This document shows, in pieces, positions 23,595 to 34,611 of a DNA stretch of 34,700 nt. How positions within the stretch are numbered: the first letter of the stretch is position 1; every line of letters starts with the position of its first letter. A model generated the notes under the pieces. The model saw only the letters and a program-made list of their open reading frames with translations, had not been told where the DNA came from and searched no databases. The position numbers were made by a program, and so were the translations under genes. The DNA is from Dimargaris cristalligena (lineage: Eukaryota; Kickxellomycota; Dimargaritomycetes; Dimargaritales; Dimargaritaceae): NCBI GenBank assembly GCA_027576995.1, contig JANBQC010000254.1, positions 1-34,700 on the forward strand. Reading direction: 5' to 3'.

Positions 23595-25200
23595 TTAAGC
23601 GGGAGGAATATCGGTGAGGAAGAAGAGACGCACCATGAGCCGTCCCGAGTCACCGAGAAACACCGCTGAATATTCGAAGAGTAACTCTCGGCAATACCGG
23701 GTAGGCTCGGCCTCCACTTTCCAATGCGCCTGCAGCCAAGAGAAGGCCGGCTGCCAACCAGTCTGTTCAATACAATACCTGATTTTAGGGAAAGCCCTGT
23801 TCTCCCTCTTTAGGTACTCCAAGTACCCGAGGGCCAGCTGGGGTCTCCCGTACTGAACCGTCGTCAACAGCCCCATGAGCACCTCTGGGTAGGCCAAATC
23901 GGATTTTTCGGTCAACATCTCATGTACCTCCCGGATCCAGGGCAGGGAATGGCTTCGGGCCAGGGGGAGGACAATATAGTTGACCAGCGTGCGCGGGAAT
24001 TCATGCATCATGTACCGTTTCCAGGCCCTTTCAATATCAGGGCCATTAGACTCGAAGGGCACGTACGTTTTTCGGTCCGAGGTTTCCATCAGGTGCATCA
24101 CGCCGTTAGCCAGGTCCAAGTAAGGAGCGGGCAAGAAGAGATGGCGATGCCGGTACAGGGCATCTGAAAAACGTTCGCTCCGGAAATACCGACCGGTACG
24201 GATGAGCGGACCGGAATTCCCCTTTTGGGCGTGGTACAACAAGGGATAAAATGCCTCAAGCATCGCATCGTCCAGGTCGTCCATTGGCATGAGGAAACGG
24301 GTTTTACTCAGGGTGGCTAACATGGGCTTCAGGGTATTTAAAAATTTGACGCGCTCGGGGGACTGAACGCATACCCGTTGGGGGTCGAAGTCGGGGATAG
24401 TGGATTGATCAACTTTGGGTTCGCCGAGCACGCTTAGGGCGAGGTAGTTCAGCGGTAGTCGGATTATTCCGTTGGCAAAGGCGGATTTGATGTAGCCTTC
24501 CACTAAAGGATAGAGTCGCATAAACAATTCATCCTCCTGGGAAGTCGTAAGACCCCGCTGTAGGGCATGGTCGGCGTGGTCCAAGAACCAGAGGACCTAG
24601 AATGATGCAGATAGGGGTGGATGGGTCGTGTGTTTGAGGCGGAATGAGTGTAATACGATTCAATGGGCAACTTTTGACCGATTAGTTTACCAAAGGCAGG
24701 AGTTCCGATTTACGATATTCCATTGGCAAGCAGTATCTGAGGATACAAGATTCAACTGTCAGTGAGCGTGGTCAATAAGCGCCGCCCCTCCCTTATTTTT
24801 ATAGCAATACTTTGGGTCAGGACACTGAAAGAAAAATGAAACAATACAGGTAGTCCCCCTACCCTAATAATAATAATAATTGCGGGATGAGGACGCGATA
24901 GTTTAGTTCACTTACATTTCGATTGTAGTCAATGCGTTTTTGGGTGATGCTGGCCCTCTGGTCTTTATTAAAATACGCAATATGTATTTCGTGCTCAAAC
25001 AGCCAAGGGTGGGGTAGCATCGAGTCCTCAAAGGAAGGCTCCGATGACAATCGGGCCTTCAGTCGCCGAATGTTATTTTCCGTAGCGTAATGGTTCGTCG
25101 CGATAGAAGCCGGGGTAATGGCGGTGGCCACGACGACGACGGCAGGGATGACGATGGCGGCGGCGAATACCCCTATAATTAAATTGCTAAAAACACGCAT
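23595..25200 (-). CDS. unknown predicted secretory-pathway protein, tandem paralogue B (two exons)
   Basis: Paralogue of the gene at 20961-22445. Exons 25200-24916 and 24596-23595 (stop TAA) flank a 319-base intron (AAT|GTAAGT ... TCTAG|GTC, phase 0) at the same aligned position, giving 428 residues. The N-terminus MRVFSNLIIGVFAAAIVI continues hydrophobic to about residue 30, a signal peptide or signal anchor. Shared landmarks are FEHEIHIAY and KRIDYNR before the intron, QEDELFMRLYPLVEGYIK (115-132), LDDAMLEAFYPLL near 200, PYLDLA, PLARSHS, YC...GW and SAVFLGDSGRLMVRLFF. Cysteines near 369 and 396 match the pair in A. The region after the leader and the part before LDD differ most from A. No enzymatic motif is apparent. 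Secretion or residence in the ER, Golgi or vacuole is inferred from the leader only. Confidence 0.87.
24865..24880. repeat. (TAA)5 microsatellite inside the paralogue B intron
   Basis: Five TAA units on the plus strand, just inside the intron from the exon 1 donor of paralogue B. Confidence 0.8.
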
Positions 25201-25321
25201 TATGGATAGGCCAATGAAAGTAATTTAAAAAAATTAAAACTATTAAGCAACGAAAAAAATGAAATATAGAATAATTTTGATTGACTAATCCGCCATGGCC
25301 CTTAATCACTCTGGCGGAACT

Positions 25322-25331
25322 CTTTATATAG
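25322..25331 (-). promoter_or_regulatory. TATA box of paralogue B
   Basis: CTATATAAAG on the minus strand, 122 bases before the ATG at 25200. It is identical to the element before paralogue A. Confidence 0.7.
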
Positions 25332-27140
25332 TAAATCCGACTAACTCCCTTTCATAACCTACGGACAACTCGATCCTCCCCACCTCCCCACCCACCGCCT
25401 TCCCGATTCCATGGTACACGAATAGAACCGGAAGTTCGGATGCCTTTGGGGAAGGGGGGTGGTTAGTTGACACTTGACGAAGGGGTCGGCTAAACGACTT
25501 AAATACCCCTACTTCGTTACACGAGTTCTACTTGACCCAGGCTTCCCGTTTAAAATCCGGTAAAAGGAAAGAAAATTGTGGGGTGGGGGTGAGAGGAGCG
25601 GATAATCCCATGGAACTTTGGCTAATTCTTGCCCAACACGTCACCCTTTTTAACAACGCCATACTGAAAAGGATGGTTTTTAGGAGGATGAGGAGTTGTT
25701 ATTTGCCTTCTTTTTATGTATGATCGAGCTTGTCCCCGACTGTGCCTCTCGTACTCTCGCCAATGGGAGGTTGTTCAAAGTCCTGGCATTCATCGGGAAG
25801 ATTGCCCTCAAGGAATAAAATGATACGTTTCAGCCATCCCTCCCCCGCCCCCCATCACACATTTCCAATGGTTTTGCATCCCCTTGATGGAGCTAAAGAG
25901 GCGTAGTCAGTTCACCAAGCCAGTTGACATTATATGTGCTGAATATTTCCATGATGTCAAAAAAATCTCTTCCAAATAGCGCACCGCGGGAATGAGTATC
26001 AGGCTCAGGGGTTTACTTTTATGTCTTTAGAAAAAAGAAAAGAAAGAAGATATATATGTATATTTATGGAGACCCAGTCGTTGGGAAATGGTGACCAGCT
26101 AGAGAAATAAGGCCACCGATAGGAATATCCGAATCCGGACGAACCGCCGATTAAGTTTTCGGGGGGCGAGAGCCCTGTGACAGGGAACCGTTGTTCAACG
26201 TTGGCGTTATTCTGTACCCTATCTTGTGTAATTGAATAAAACTCCCATAACTACACATACCCGCCCGCCTCGTTCAATCGTAGGTCTGTCCAGGTGGGTG
26301 AGTTGGGGGGAAGTTAATCGTAGTCATTTAGCCAAATTCGTATTGTCCATCTCGTCTAAGGCATTTACAATTCAGAAGGCCTATGGAACTAAATACATAG
26401 CAATATCCCCCGTCCACTAAAAATACAATCACTACTGCCACTTACATCAGTAGCCTCTTTCTAATTCAAGACAACTACAGTAGATGGCTATCTGAATACT
26501 TCCAACTCTCCATACGTCTAGAAATCGACTTATTTTTTTGAAGCAGGATACAAGTGGAAGATTTCGGATAGTCCCACGACATATATTGTTTAATGATTTT
26601 TTCCTAGGCGGGGGAAAATGCCAAACCCCCCCCAGACCCTCCCATTTAACGGGGTTATATTAAAATAGTTTTTATATATATATATAAATATGAAAACAGG
26701 AAAACTAAGGGATCAAGAAGGGTGGATTAGACAAACCCACATGTGAGTGCGGGGGGTTACCAAAGTGACGTAGGGGGACGGAAGCAGGGATTATAGGCAG
26801 GCGTATTACCGGATACTAAAAGGTAATAAATAGGGGTAGGTATTCAATATATGAAAGGACGTGAAGGACACAACAAACAAGGTATGTATAATGGTGGGGT
26901 GGATGAGCAAGATCACAATGTACGCTATTAGGAGATCTAAACAAAATACTGTTAAAGACAAAGGGGAAACCCCCTGTTATAAACGGCCGGACAAGAGGTA
27001 TCAATGAGAGGAGGTGGTGATGGTGGTGAGAAACAAAAAGAGAGGGGGAGAAGGGTGATGGGGTGGACGATATTGAGGGCCCACATCCCAGTATAATAAT
27101 ATCAAGGGGAACACACGACCAAGCTGGTCCGCTTAAAATC
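25332..27140. other. spacer between paralogue B and the formin 3' end
   Basis: No credible gene. It includes a TA microsatellite at 26673-26686. From about 26.7 kb to the formin stop the plus strand is purine-rich, so the formin 3' flank is pyrimidine-rich in transcript orientation. No degenerate copy of the tandem family was recognised. Confidence 0.6.
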
Positions 27141-30100
27141 CTAATTTTCCGGGCCATACATGCGATTCTCGGCTGCTAGGCGAGCCAGGCTAGAGTTACT
27201 ATTATTGGCGCTGCTATTAGCGCTACCGCCTCCACTTCCACTTCCATTCGCACTTCCACCACTACCGGTGTTGTTTGATTGATAGTGGACCAGGCCCGCT
27301 CCCAAATTGGCCGATATAGCCGATGGGTCCACCGACAGAGATGATGATCTACTCCGGGGTATCACCCGGTCGGAGTGGGGGGTAAATGTTGTCGAGTCAA
27401 CTGATTTCTTTCGGAGACTGGGGCCGGATGATCGGGGCGGCAAGGATGACGACAAAGATATCGATGCCGACGCCGACGACGCAGTGGCCTGGGGCGGTGC
27501 CGCTGAGGTCGACGATGAACTCGATAATTGTAAGGCCGGCGGCGGGGGTTTGCCGTTTAAGGAAGCATTAGAGGGTGACCGCCTGGCGGATGGTCCCAGT
27601 GGTGATGGAGGGTATGCCAACATGGCCGAGGCCAGGGTCGAATTGGTGGATATTCCGCTGCGTTTGGCTCGCATACTGGATGAGCTACGACTCCGGTTGC
27701 CTGTGGTTCCGGCTGTGGAACTACCACTAGCTTGGGCGTCTCGAGAATCGGCGGTGGTGGTGGTAGTGGCTGGGGAGGCTTCACCGTCTTCACTACCATC
27801 ACTTTCCTTAATCTTCTGGAGCATTTCGAGGGCCTTGGTACCCAGCGAGGTTCGCCGTAAGGACCGGCGCAGTTCACTGCGTCGCCGGGACATGAGGTCC
27901 CGCTTTTTACGGCGGGACAACGTATCGAAATCGTTGCCCGTGATGAGGGACTGCAGTAGGTTGTCCATGACCCCCTTCTCAGTGCCCGACTCACCGCCCG
28001 CCCCATCGCCCGGACGACCACCACTGCTACCCATTTGCTGCTGCTGCTGCTGCTGTTGAAGCTGCAAAAGTCGGCGCTCCTTTTCCTTCTGCTGCTCCTT
28101 GCGTTTTGAATCGCGCTCCAAAATCCGCTGTCGCCGCTTTTCGTTAACCGCTTTACGTTCCTTCTCTGCTTCATTATCCTTGAGGGCCTTTTCAAACGAA
28201 CTCGAGAACGTACGGAAAATACCAAAGAACTCTTCGGGGGGCATCCGCTTGGAGTCTTCACCGTATAGATCGGCTACCTCACTGTAGCGACTCTGCATGT
28301 CGGTGTACATTTGCTCGATACCCTGGAAGCGGTCTTTGGCAATATCGTGGAAGCTTGTCATGACGAGGAGGAAGCGATCTTCGTTGCCCGCAATGGACGC
28401 CTCTGCCGTCTCGGTCGAAGCCGAGGCCAACGTAGAGGTGGAGGAGGAGCCTGGACTGGTACCATCGTCACCTGACGCCAGTTTGTTTTCCTGGGCCTCA
28501 GTAAGCTTACGCTTGAACACATCTAATTCCGTACCCAATTCCGCGAGTTGTCCCTTCATATCGTTAACGTCTTTTTTTAGTTCATTAGACGAAACGCGGC
28601 AGGCATCTTCGATACCCTTGAACTCCTGGAGGAACTGCAAACTATCCGGTAAGGTACCCTGCAGGACTTCGGCGAGGAAGTGTAATAAGGTCGTTTTGTT
28701 ATCGGAGGCCTTGGTATCCACCAATTTATTCAGCGAGTTGATCTTGAAACCAAACGCACCTCCTCGGAAACCGGAACCGTTCATGAAATTACCCATCATG
28801 AGGATAGTTTCTAGCACTTGAGGGAAGTGTTCACTGTTGGGCAGCGCCTCGCAGGCCCGCAGAAGACCGGTCACGTCCTGGCGCAGGTAACCGAATTTCT
28901 CTTCGAACGTAGTCCAGAATAGGAGCATCTTAAGACGTTGCTCGTACCGGTCCACCTTCATCATTTCGGCGAAGAAGGCGTCCGCATTGGCCAGACTTTC
29001 GGTGTCATCCTTATAGGCCGACAGAAGCCCCCGCTCGGAGGCGGTCGGAATGTAGGTGAGAAGTTGGTTCAGCAAGTTTTCGGTTAGGATTTGGTTGTCG
29101 CAGCGAAGCACGGCACGTCGGAGATCCGCGAAGGAATATTGCTTCAAGCGACCCAACATAAGGTTGATGTTATGGGCACGTTTGGGATCCAGCACCGAAA
29201 TGGTCTCCTTGACCAGGGGCTCGTCGTCGTTGCCAACAGCGGCACCACCAGGACTGGCACTGTTGCCGTCCTTCCCGGGCCGCCGGGCCCCTACGGTGCG
29301 CTTACTGAGATCAATGGCAGCCGCCTTGGCGCTGAACATGGATTCCATCTGGGTCAAGACACCCTTATCGAACATAATCTCTTCCAGCTTATCGGAGGTG
29401 AGGATCTCACCGGCCTCATTACGGCCCCACACACTGGAGCTGACTTTGAATTCGTCCAGTTTATCCCACTGCAACTGCTTCAGCTTGACTTTGGGTACGA
29501 ATCGGATCTCCTTGCGACGGGCTACGCTGAGGCCACCAGAGGAAGGGGGCGGCGGCGGAGGGGAACCAAACATGGAGCTGGGTGAACTGGCACCCGACAT
29601 ATTCGCCCGCTCGGCTAACCGGGCCGCAAGGCTGTGCGGAGTACTGGCCGCCGACGAACCTGGTGGTGGTGGCGGTGGAGGGGGAGGCGGGGGCGGTGAG
29701 AAGCCCATCATACCTGGTGGTGGAGGAGGGGGGGGTGGTGGAGGCGGTGAAATACCCCCCATACCCGGCGCTGGTGGTGCTGGCGGCGGCGGTGGTGGAG
29801 GAGGTGGGGGTGGAGGAGGTGGGGGTGGAGGAGGCGGTGGGGATAATCCACTCATATTAACTAGACCCAAAGAGCCGGGTACTGGACTGAAATTCGCCGG
29901 CGGCGGCGGCGGAGGTGGTGGTGGTGGGGGCGGTGGTGGTGGAGGCGGGGCAGCCATGGGTAGGGATGTGGAAGCTACCGATGAGGGTCGGGAGCCCATA
30001 CTGGGTCGTCGCAGAGATCCCGACTTGGAGGCGCCATCGTCGGAAGCACCGGAGTTATCAATCAGTCGGTTCTGGCGGGCCAATTCATCACCGGCCTCCT

Positions 30101-32678
30101 CGAACAGCATCTCCAATTTGGCCTTGGCGGCGGCCATCTTATTGCGCGAGGAGATGGTATGGGATGCGTTGATGATATCGTCCACGGAACCAAGGGGTCC
30201 CAAACGACCGGCTCCGGTGGTTCCTGGGGCAGAGAATTCGAATCCCGTACCCGCCCGAGAAGCTCCGGCGAACAAATTGGATTGCCGGGAAATAGACTGG
30301 CGGATCATGGAGTGCCGGGGTTGGAGGGTGATGGGAGCTGACGCGCCCAGTCGCTGCATTTCGCGGTGCAGTTTCTGGGGATTGACCACCAGACGCCGAA
30401 CCGGGGGGGCACTGGGCTCAGCGACGGGTTCTTCGACTATATCCATGACTTCACCGGTGCGCAGGGCCTGGTTTTCGATTTCCAGGTGGGCGTGGGACTC
30501 GTGTAGCTCGGTTTGCTCTTCGGTTTGGTTCTCCAGGGTCTTGACCATTTGCTTTAACTGGGTGTCCTGGGTCATGAGTTTACCCTGGAACTGCTCCCGC
30601 AGTTCCTTGATTTGGTTCTGCAGGGCCATGATGGTGTGCCGGGACATGCGCAAAAGGTCTTCCAGGGTCATAATCTTGGCCTTCAGGGCCTGCACCAACC
30701 CATCGGCCTTCATGGATACCTCGAGCTCGAGCTCGTTCTTGCCCCGACGCACCTGCTCCAACTGTTCCTTTGTTTCCCGTAGTTCACTCAGGGCCTCGAC
30801 CAGCTGCTCTTCGTCGGCAAATTTGGCCGTGAGCGTGGCCACGGAAACACCGAACGCGGATGAGAAATCCGAGTCTACTCCCCGGCGATCCAGCACCACC
30901 TGTGAGATCAGATGATCGATCAGCTGCATATACCGGCCTTTGGTTTCAGCGTCCTCCCGGATGAGCAGCAGGTGCTGCAGGATCGAAATGAAGGACTCCG
31001 TCGACCGACCCTCGAGGGAGGAGAGTAGGGCTTCGAATACTTCGTGGGGATCACTCATATCCTGGAGGGCCTGGAAATGGTGGAATTCCATCACTTCATT
31101 ATTATCGTGCTCGGCCTCCCGCTCGTACTTGTCGATTTGGTGCTGGATATGCTCGTGGTTAAACTCGAGTAATTTCTCTTGAATCCGGTGAATGCCACAC
31201 TTGGCCAACTCTTGGCGTAAATGAACCCGGACTTCGACTTCGTCGCAGACTTCGATGATGGCGTTCATGAGGAGCACGTTGCACAGTCCGTAGTGAACCA
31301 GGTCGTTCTCCAACATACCGGCCTGACGGATTTCCTGACTGGCTCCCACCATGGATCCCATCCGGCCCCGGCCATCGACGGTGCGCTCTAGGGTATTTAA
31401 CCAGGGTTCAAACCGGTACTCCATCGAGCGGAACCGCTGGAAGGCCTCCATACCCTGGAGAACCATGGCATGACCCCGGGGGATTTCAGAGTAACACAGG
31501 AAAGTAAGTAACTCTGCGGCTAGTTTACGGATGAGGAGATGGGGGGAGTCCAGGGAGTGGCAAATGTTGGCTACGCATCGGGGGTAGTTGAGCACCTCGT
31601 TGGCACCCCAGCTCAGATTTAGCACGGTTTTCAGGGCGCGCATGATTTCCAATTCCTGGTCCAGGTCCTGTTCCCGGCGCTGGGGCCGGTGATTGAGTTT
31701 GCCCAGGCACTCGGCCAACATGACCAACCCCTTCTCGTCGATAAACTCGCGGATCCAGGAGATGGGGTGGGTCATGATGGAGACCCGCAGGCCGGTGAAA
31801 ATTTGAACCGGGACGTAGCGCAGATCTACGCCCGAGATTTTGTCAATAAAGTAAGTGGGGTTGGCCTGACTTTGAACGCTGTCCGATTCCTTCTTGGTCT
31901 GCTGCTGCTTAGCGCGGAGCATGGTCCGTTTAGAGTCCACCGGAATGGACCGCATATAGTTACGTTTCGATTCGGGGATACCCATGGAGTCAATCAACTC
32001 CTCGAACATGCTGTGGACTTCGTTATCGCTGGCCAGATCGATGGCCTGGGTCAGGTAGCTGGGGACAGACCGCGGCAGGGACATGCTGCCGCTCCCCCGG
32101 ACGGACGACACCCGGTCACTGAGGCTGGGAACGTCGCTGTATGCGGTGTAAGTGGAGTTGGTGGACATAAGGGACAGCTGGTCGGTGGACTGGCGGGGGT
32201 GGTGGGTAGTGGACGACGGTCCCGGGACGGGGGCCGGGGTGGAGGGAGTGGGCGGAACCGAGTGGGTGCTTTGGGCGTACGACGGGGAAACGGCGTTGCT
32301 GCCCTGGGTACTGACGGTCGAGGTGGAATTAGTCTTGGAGGTGCGACGCACGTTGTTTAGGCCCGAGAGGTTGTATTGGGAACTGGACCCCTGGGCGTAG
32401 GAAGTGGAAGCAGACGATGAGCGATCGGGCAAGCCGGCGGTGGGGTTACTGGGGGTGGTGGGGGGCTGGGACCAAGATGCGGTGGAATTCAGGGGCGGCG
32501 GGGGCTTACTGGTGGTGGGTGACGTGAAGCGCTCGGGGGCGTCCGGGGGAGGACTAATGGACGAGGTGGGGTAGATGTAGGTGGATTCAGCGACTCCGAC
32601 GGGGCCCGATATGGTGAAGGGGGGTGGCGAAGATGGACCCTTGGACCGCTTTTTCCTATTCGTTTTGAATAGGTCCAT
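27141..32678 (-). CDS. BNI1: diaphanous-related formin (Bni1/SepA class)
   Basis: Actin nucleator and elongator that builds cables and rings at growth sites under Rho-GTPase control; 1845 residues in a single exon. Order of parts: Ser/Thr/Pro-rich N-terminus (1-210), GTPase-binding and FH3 region (about 215-570, starting near VHSMFEELIDSMGIPESKR), coiled coil (about 625-730), FH1 (about 905-1050) with four long proline runs separated by short Gly/Met/Ser linkers, and FH2 from about 1060. FH2 shows LKQLQWDKL, NINLMLGRL and GNFMNGSGFRGGAFGFKINSL, then KLVDTKASDNKTTLLHFL. A charged helix with a Gln run (about 1545) follows. A DAD autoinhibitory motif GVMDNLLQSL lies at about 1567, with a basic RRKKR cluster about 20 residues on. 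A Ser/Ala/Gly-rich tail ends the protein. GBD/FH3 plus DAD implies autoinhibition released by Rho binding. ATG at 32678 gives MDLFKTNRKKR. The length matches fungal family members. Confidence 0.97.
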   Translation of the reverse strand: MDLFKTNRKKRSKGPSSPPPFTISGPVGVAESTYIYPTSSISPPPDAPERFTSPTTSKPPPPLNSTASWSQPPTTPSNPTAGLPDRSSSASTSYAQGSSSQYNLSGLNNVRRTSKTNSTSTVSTQGSNAVSPSYAQSTHSVPPTPSTPAPVPGPSSTTHHPRQSTDQLSLMSTNSTYTAYSDVPSLSDRVSSVRGSGSMSLPRSVPSYLTQAIDLASDNEVHSMFEELIDSMGIPESKRNYMRSIPVDSKRTMLRAKQQQTKKESDSVQSQANPTYFIDKISGVDLRYVPVQIFTGLRVSIMTHPISWIREFIDEKGLVMLAECLGKLNHRPQRREQDLDQELEIMRALKTVLNLSWGANEVLNYPRCVANICHSLDSPHLLIRKLAAELLTFLCYSEIPRGHAMVLQGMEAFQRFRSMEYRFEPWLNTLERTVDGRGRMGSMVGASQEIRQAGMLENDLVHYGLCNVLLMNAIIEVCDEVEVRVHLRQELAKCGIHRIQEKLLEFNHEHIQHQIDKYEREAEHDNNEVMEFHHFQALQDMSDPHEVFEALLSSLEGRSTESFISILQHLLLIREDAETKGRYMQLIDHLISQVVLDRRGVDSDFSSAFGVSVATLTAKFADEEQLVEALSELRETKEQLEQVRRGKNELELEVSMKADGLVQALKAKIMTLEDLLRMSRHTIMALQNQIKELREQFQGKLMTQDTQLKQMVKTLENQTEEQTELHESHAHLEIENQALRTGEVMDIVEEPVAEPSAPPVRRLVVNPQKLHREMQRLGASAPITLQPRHSMIRQSISRQSNLFAGASRAGTGFEFSAPGTTGAGRLGPLGSVDDIINASHTISSRNKMAAAKAKLEMLFEEAGDELARQNRLIDNSGASDDGASKSGSLRRPSMGSRPSSVASTSLPMAAPPPPPPPPPPPPPPPPPANFSPVPGSLGLVNMSGLSPPPPPPPPPPPPPPPPPPPPAPPAPGMGGISPPPPPPPPPPPGMMGFSPPPPPPPPPPPPGSSAASTPHSLAARLAERANMSGASSPSSMFGSPPPPPPSSGGLSVARRKEIRFVPKVKLKQLQWDKLDEFKVSSSVWGRNEAGEILTSDKLEEIMFDKGVLTQMESMFSAKAAAIDLSKRTVGARRPGKDGNSASPGGAAVGNDDEPLVKETISVLDPKRAHNINLMLGRLKQYSFADLRRAVLRCDNQILTENLLNQLLTYIPTASERGLLSAYKDDTESLANADAFFAEMMKVDRYEQRLKMLLFWTTFEEKFGYLRQDVTGLLRACEALPNSEHFPQVLETILMMGNFMNGSGFRGGAFGFKINSLNKLVDTKASDNKTTLLHFLAEVLQGTLPDSLQFLQEFKGIEDACRVSSNELKKDVNDMKGQLAELGTELDVFKRKLTEAQENKLASGDDGTSPGSSSTSTLASASTETAEASIAGNEDRFLLVMTSFHDIAKDRFQGIEQMYTDMQSRYSEVADLYGEDSKRMPPEEFFGIFRTFSSSFEKALKDNEAEKERKAVNEKRRQRILERDSKRKEQQKEKERRLLQLQQQQQQQQMGSSGGRPGDGAGGESGTEKGVMDNLLQSLITGNDFDTLSRRKKRDLMSRRRSELRRSLRRTSLGTKALEMLQKIKESDGSEDGEASPATTTTTADSRDAQASGSSTAGTTGNRSRSSSSMRAKRSGISTNSTLASAMLAYPPSPLGPSARRSPSNASLNGKPPPPALQLSSSSSTSAAPPQATASSASASISLSSSLPPRSSGPSLRKKSVDSTTFTPHSDRVIPRSRSSSLSVDPSAISANLGAGLVHYQSNNTGSGGSANGSGSGGGSANSSANNSNSSLARLAAENRMYGPEN
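29535..29955 (-). repeat. polyproline-coding repeat (formin FH1)
   Basis: Runs of CCN proline codons, seen as GGN runs on the plus strand, code the profilin-binding FH1 tracts. Codons are mixed (CCA, CCC, CCG, CCT), so the tract is selected at protein level and not a simple DNA microsatellite, although its length is likely to vary between strains. Confidence 0.9.
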
Positions 32679-34611
32679 CGCGGTTGCAGGGGAGGAAGGG
32701 GAAGTAGTGGCCGATAGAGCGATAGATTGGTGGTGGCTTCAATGAGGATAAGGGGCAGGACGGACAATTGGCCTTTCGGTCCTGGGGATAGATGAGTTAT
32801 AAAGCAATGGTAAAAAAGGCGAAAAGGGACAAACAATAGATGGGGATAGTAGTAGGGCTTGGTTAAGAAGACATACACTGAGCGTTGAAAAGTGGAGTGA
32901 GTAGAGGGAACAGAGCGGCTTGTATATTTGTGCAGTACGGGTCAAGGGAGAATACTCTCATTCAAGCCGACCCAATAGAATGGGCGCCGCTTGAAAAAGA
33001 CAATATGTGTAGAAAAAGTGGAGATGAAGACTTGACTGGGCTGGGTTTGGGTGCGGGTTCAGAACCTCAAATAGAAGGAGGAGCACACTGGGAGCAGATG
33101 ACCTAAGCAGCTGCCTCTGCCAGAAATGCGTAGCCTGGAATCCCCCACAAAGAAAAAATTAAGAGCAGGGGAGTAGGGGAGGCCCGTGGGGGGAAAGCTA
33201 TGGCAACTTGCTTCCACCTTGAGCCTTCTCTTTCAAAGACCATGCTTGGCCTTATTATTACTATCCAGAGAAAGTAATAGTGGCGGCTGACCTAATTACA
33301 AATCACCATTATAATAGGCGCGCTGGGATGATCATCCACAATCTGCGGGGCAATACTGAACCCCACACATGGGATGCGTGGCCCATTGGCCGCTGGCGGT
33401 CAATATTAGTAGATTATGATGATGCTGATTATTACCACTATTATATTTTGTTGTTGTTGTTGTTGTTGCTAAAGTTATGGGTATCTGAACTATTTATAAT
33501 TATATTTAGACCGCAAATCCACGGGGGTACTGCCCAGGTATATATAAAACAACATACCCCCCTTTGCCAGGGGCGGGTGAGTAAAACACGTCGCGTTGCC
33601 TATTTCCAGCGATCCTTCACGTTGAGGTAATGGGGGTCGCTACTTTGGGGAGCGGTGGGTTGATGGGGGAAGGGGATATACTCCGTCTCGTCACGGGTGT
33701 CACCATGTCCAAAAAGTGTAACAAAGGGGGGAACGGGTCATGGGTTTTTGATGGGCACGGGCACAGCGCGACTCCCACGCTCCCTCGTAACGACCACCAC
33801 TCATATCACCCCCTGATACGCACGACGTCCACAAATGAAGATATCTGAATAGCAACTGTCGGGTACTGGCGCTGATGTATATGTATTTTCATTTGCCCCG
33901 ATTCGGAATGAATGGGAGAGATGAATTATATAGGGATCTGGACTATGAAGCAGTACATGAAAAGTAGGGAGACTGCTGGTCGCGTATTATACAGCCCAGT
34001 GCGTAGACAACGTTCAGGACTGGGGGAGAACTACCAGCCAGGCAGCCCTCGTGTACGAAGCTATGCTGCTGCTAAGCCATGCAAGTGTGACGTGTCATTT
34101 TTTCTCTCCTGAACAGCCCATATTACTCCGCTTTGGCCTCGAACCAACCGGGGTCAGCGATCCGCCTCCTTTCGCATGCAGCTAACCCAGCCGAATCCAC
34201 TACGACCCCCGCTTGGGACGACCCTGGAACCTGCAATGGCTCGCATGCCCAAGTGAATTCGGCGATGACTTCATTTACCTTTCTCACCTCCCCCGCCTAG
34301 GGTCGAGGTTCCCCCGCGGCAGCAAAGTAAAAATCGTCTATTATGCCTCCGGCCCCGGGGAAGGGACTGTCTTTAGCCAATGTCGTAGGATATGGGCGCC
34401 CTTTATACGCGCCCAACTGGTTCCGTGGCATTGTCAGGCCAAAGTACATAAACCTAGCTACTGCCTGCCTCCGTGGTCTGGGTGAATGTGTGGATTATTT
34501 ACCGGCCTGTTCCTCATCCCTCCTGCCCACCCCCCTTCGTTTGCCTCTTGGCGATATTCCCCCCGTATCTTCCCTTACTCGTATCTCTCCTCCCCATTCC
34601 CCCCCCCCCCT
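32679..34611. other. formin upstream region and right-hand spacer, no confident gene
   Basis: The first 500 bases are purine-rich on the plus strand, fitting a pyrimidine-rich promoter and 5' UTR for the minus-strand formin. A TATAA-like site lies on the minus strand near 32794-32803. Further right are a (TTG)7 repeat and only short, unconvincing open frames. Confidence 0.55.
33448..33468. repeat. (TTG)7 trinucleotide repeat
   Basis: Seven perfect TTG units on the plus strand in an apparent intergenic region. Confidence 0.9.

Noticed and set aside
27307..28059. 250-codon plus-strand open frame
   Set aside because: Antisense shadow of the formin tail and DAD region.
29056..30915. 619-codon open frame on the plus strand, Gly-rich
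   Set aside because: It is the antisense of the formin; its glycine runs are the complement of the FH1 proline codons and it has no domain of its own.
31689..32360. 223-codon plus-strand open frame
   Set aside because: Antisense shadow of the formin N-terminal region.
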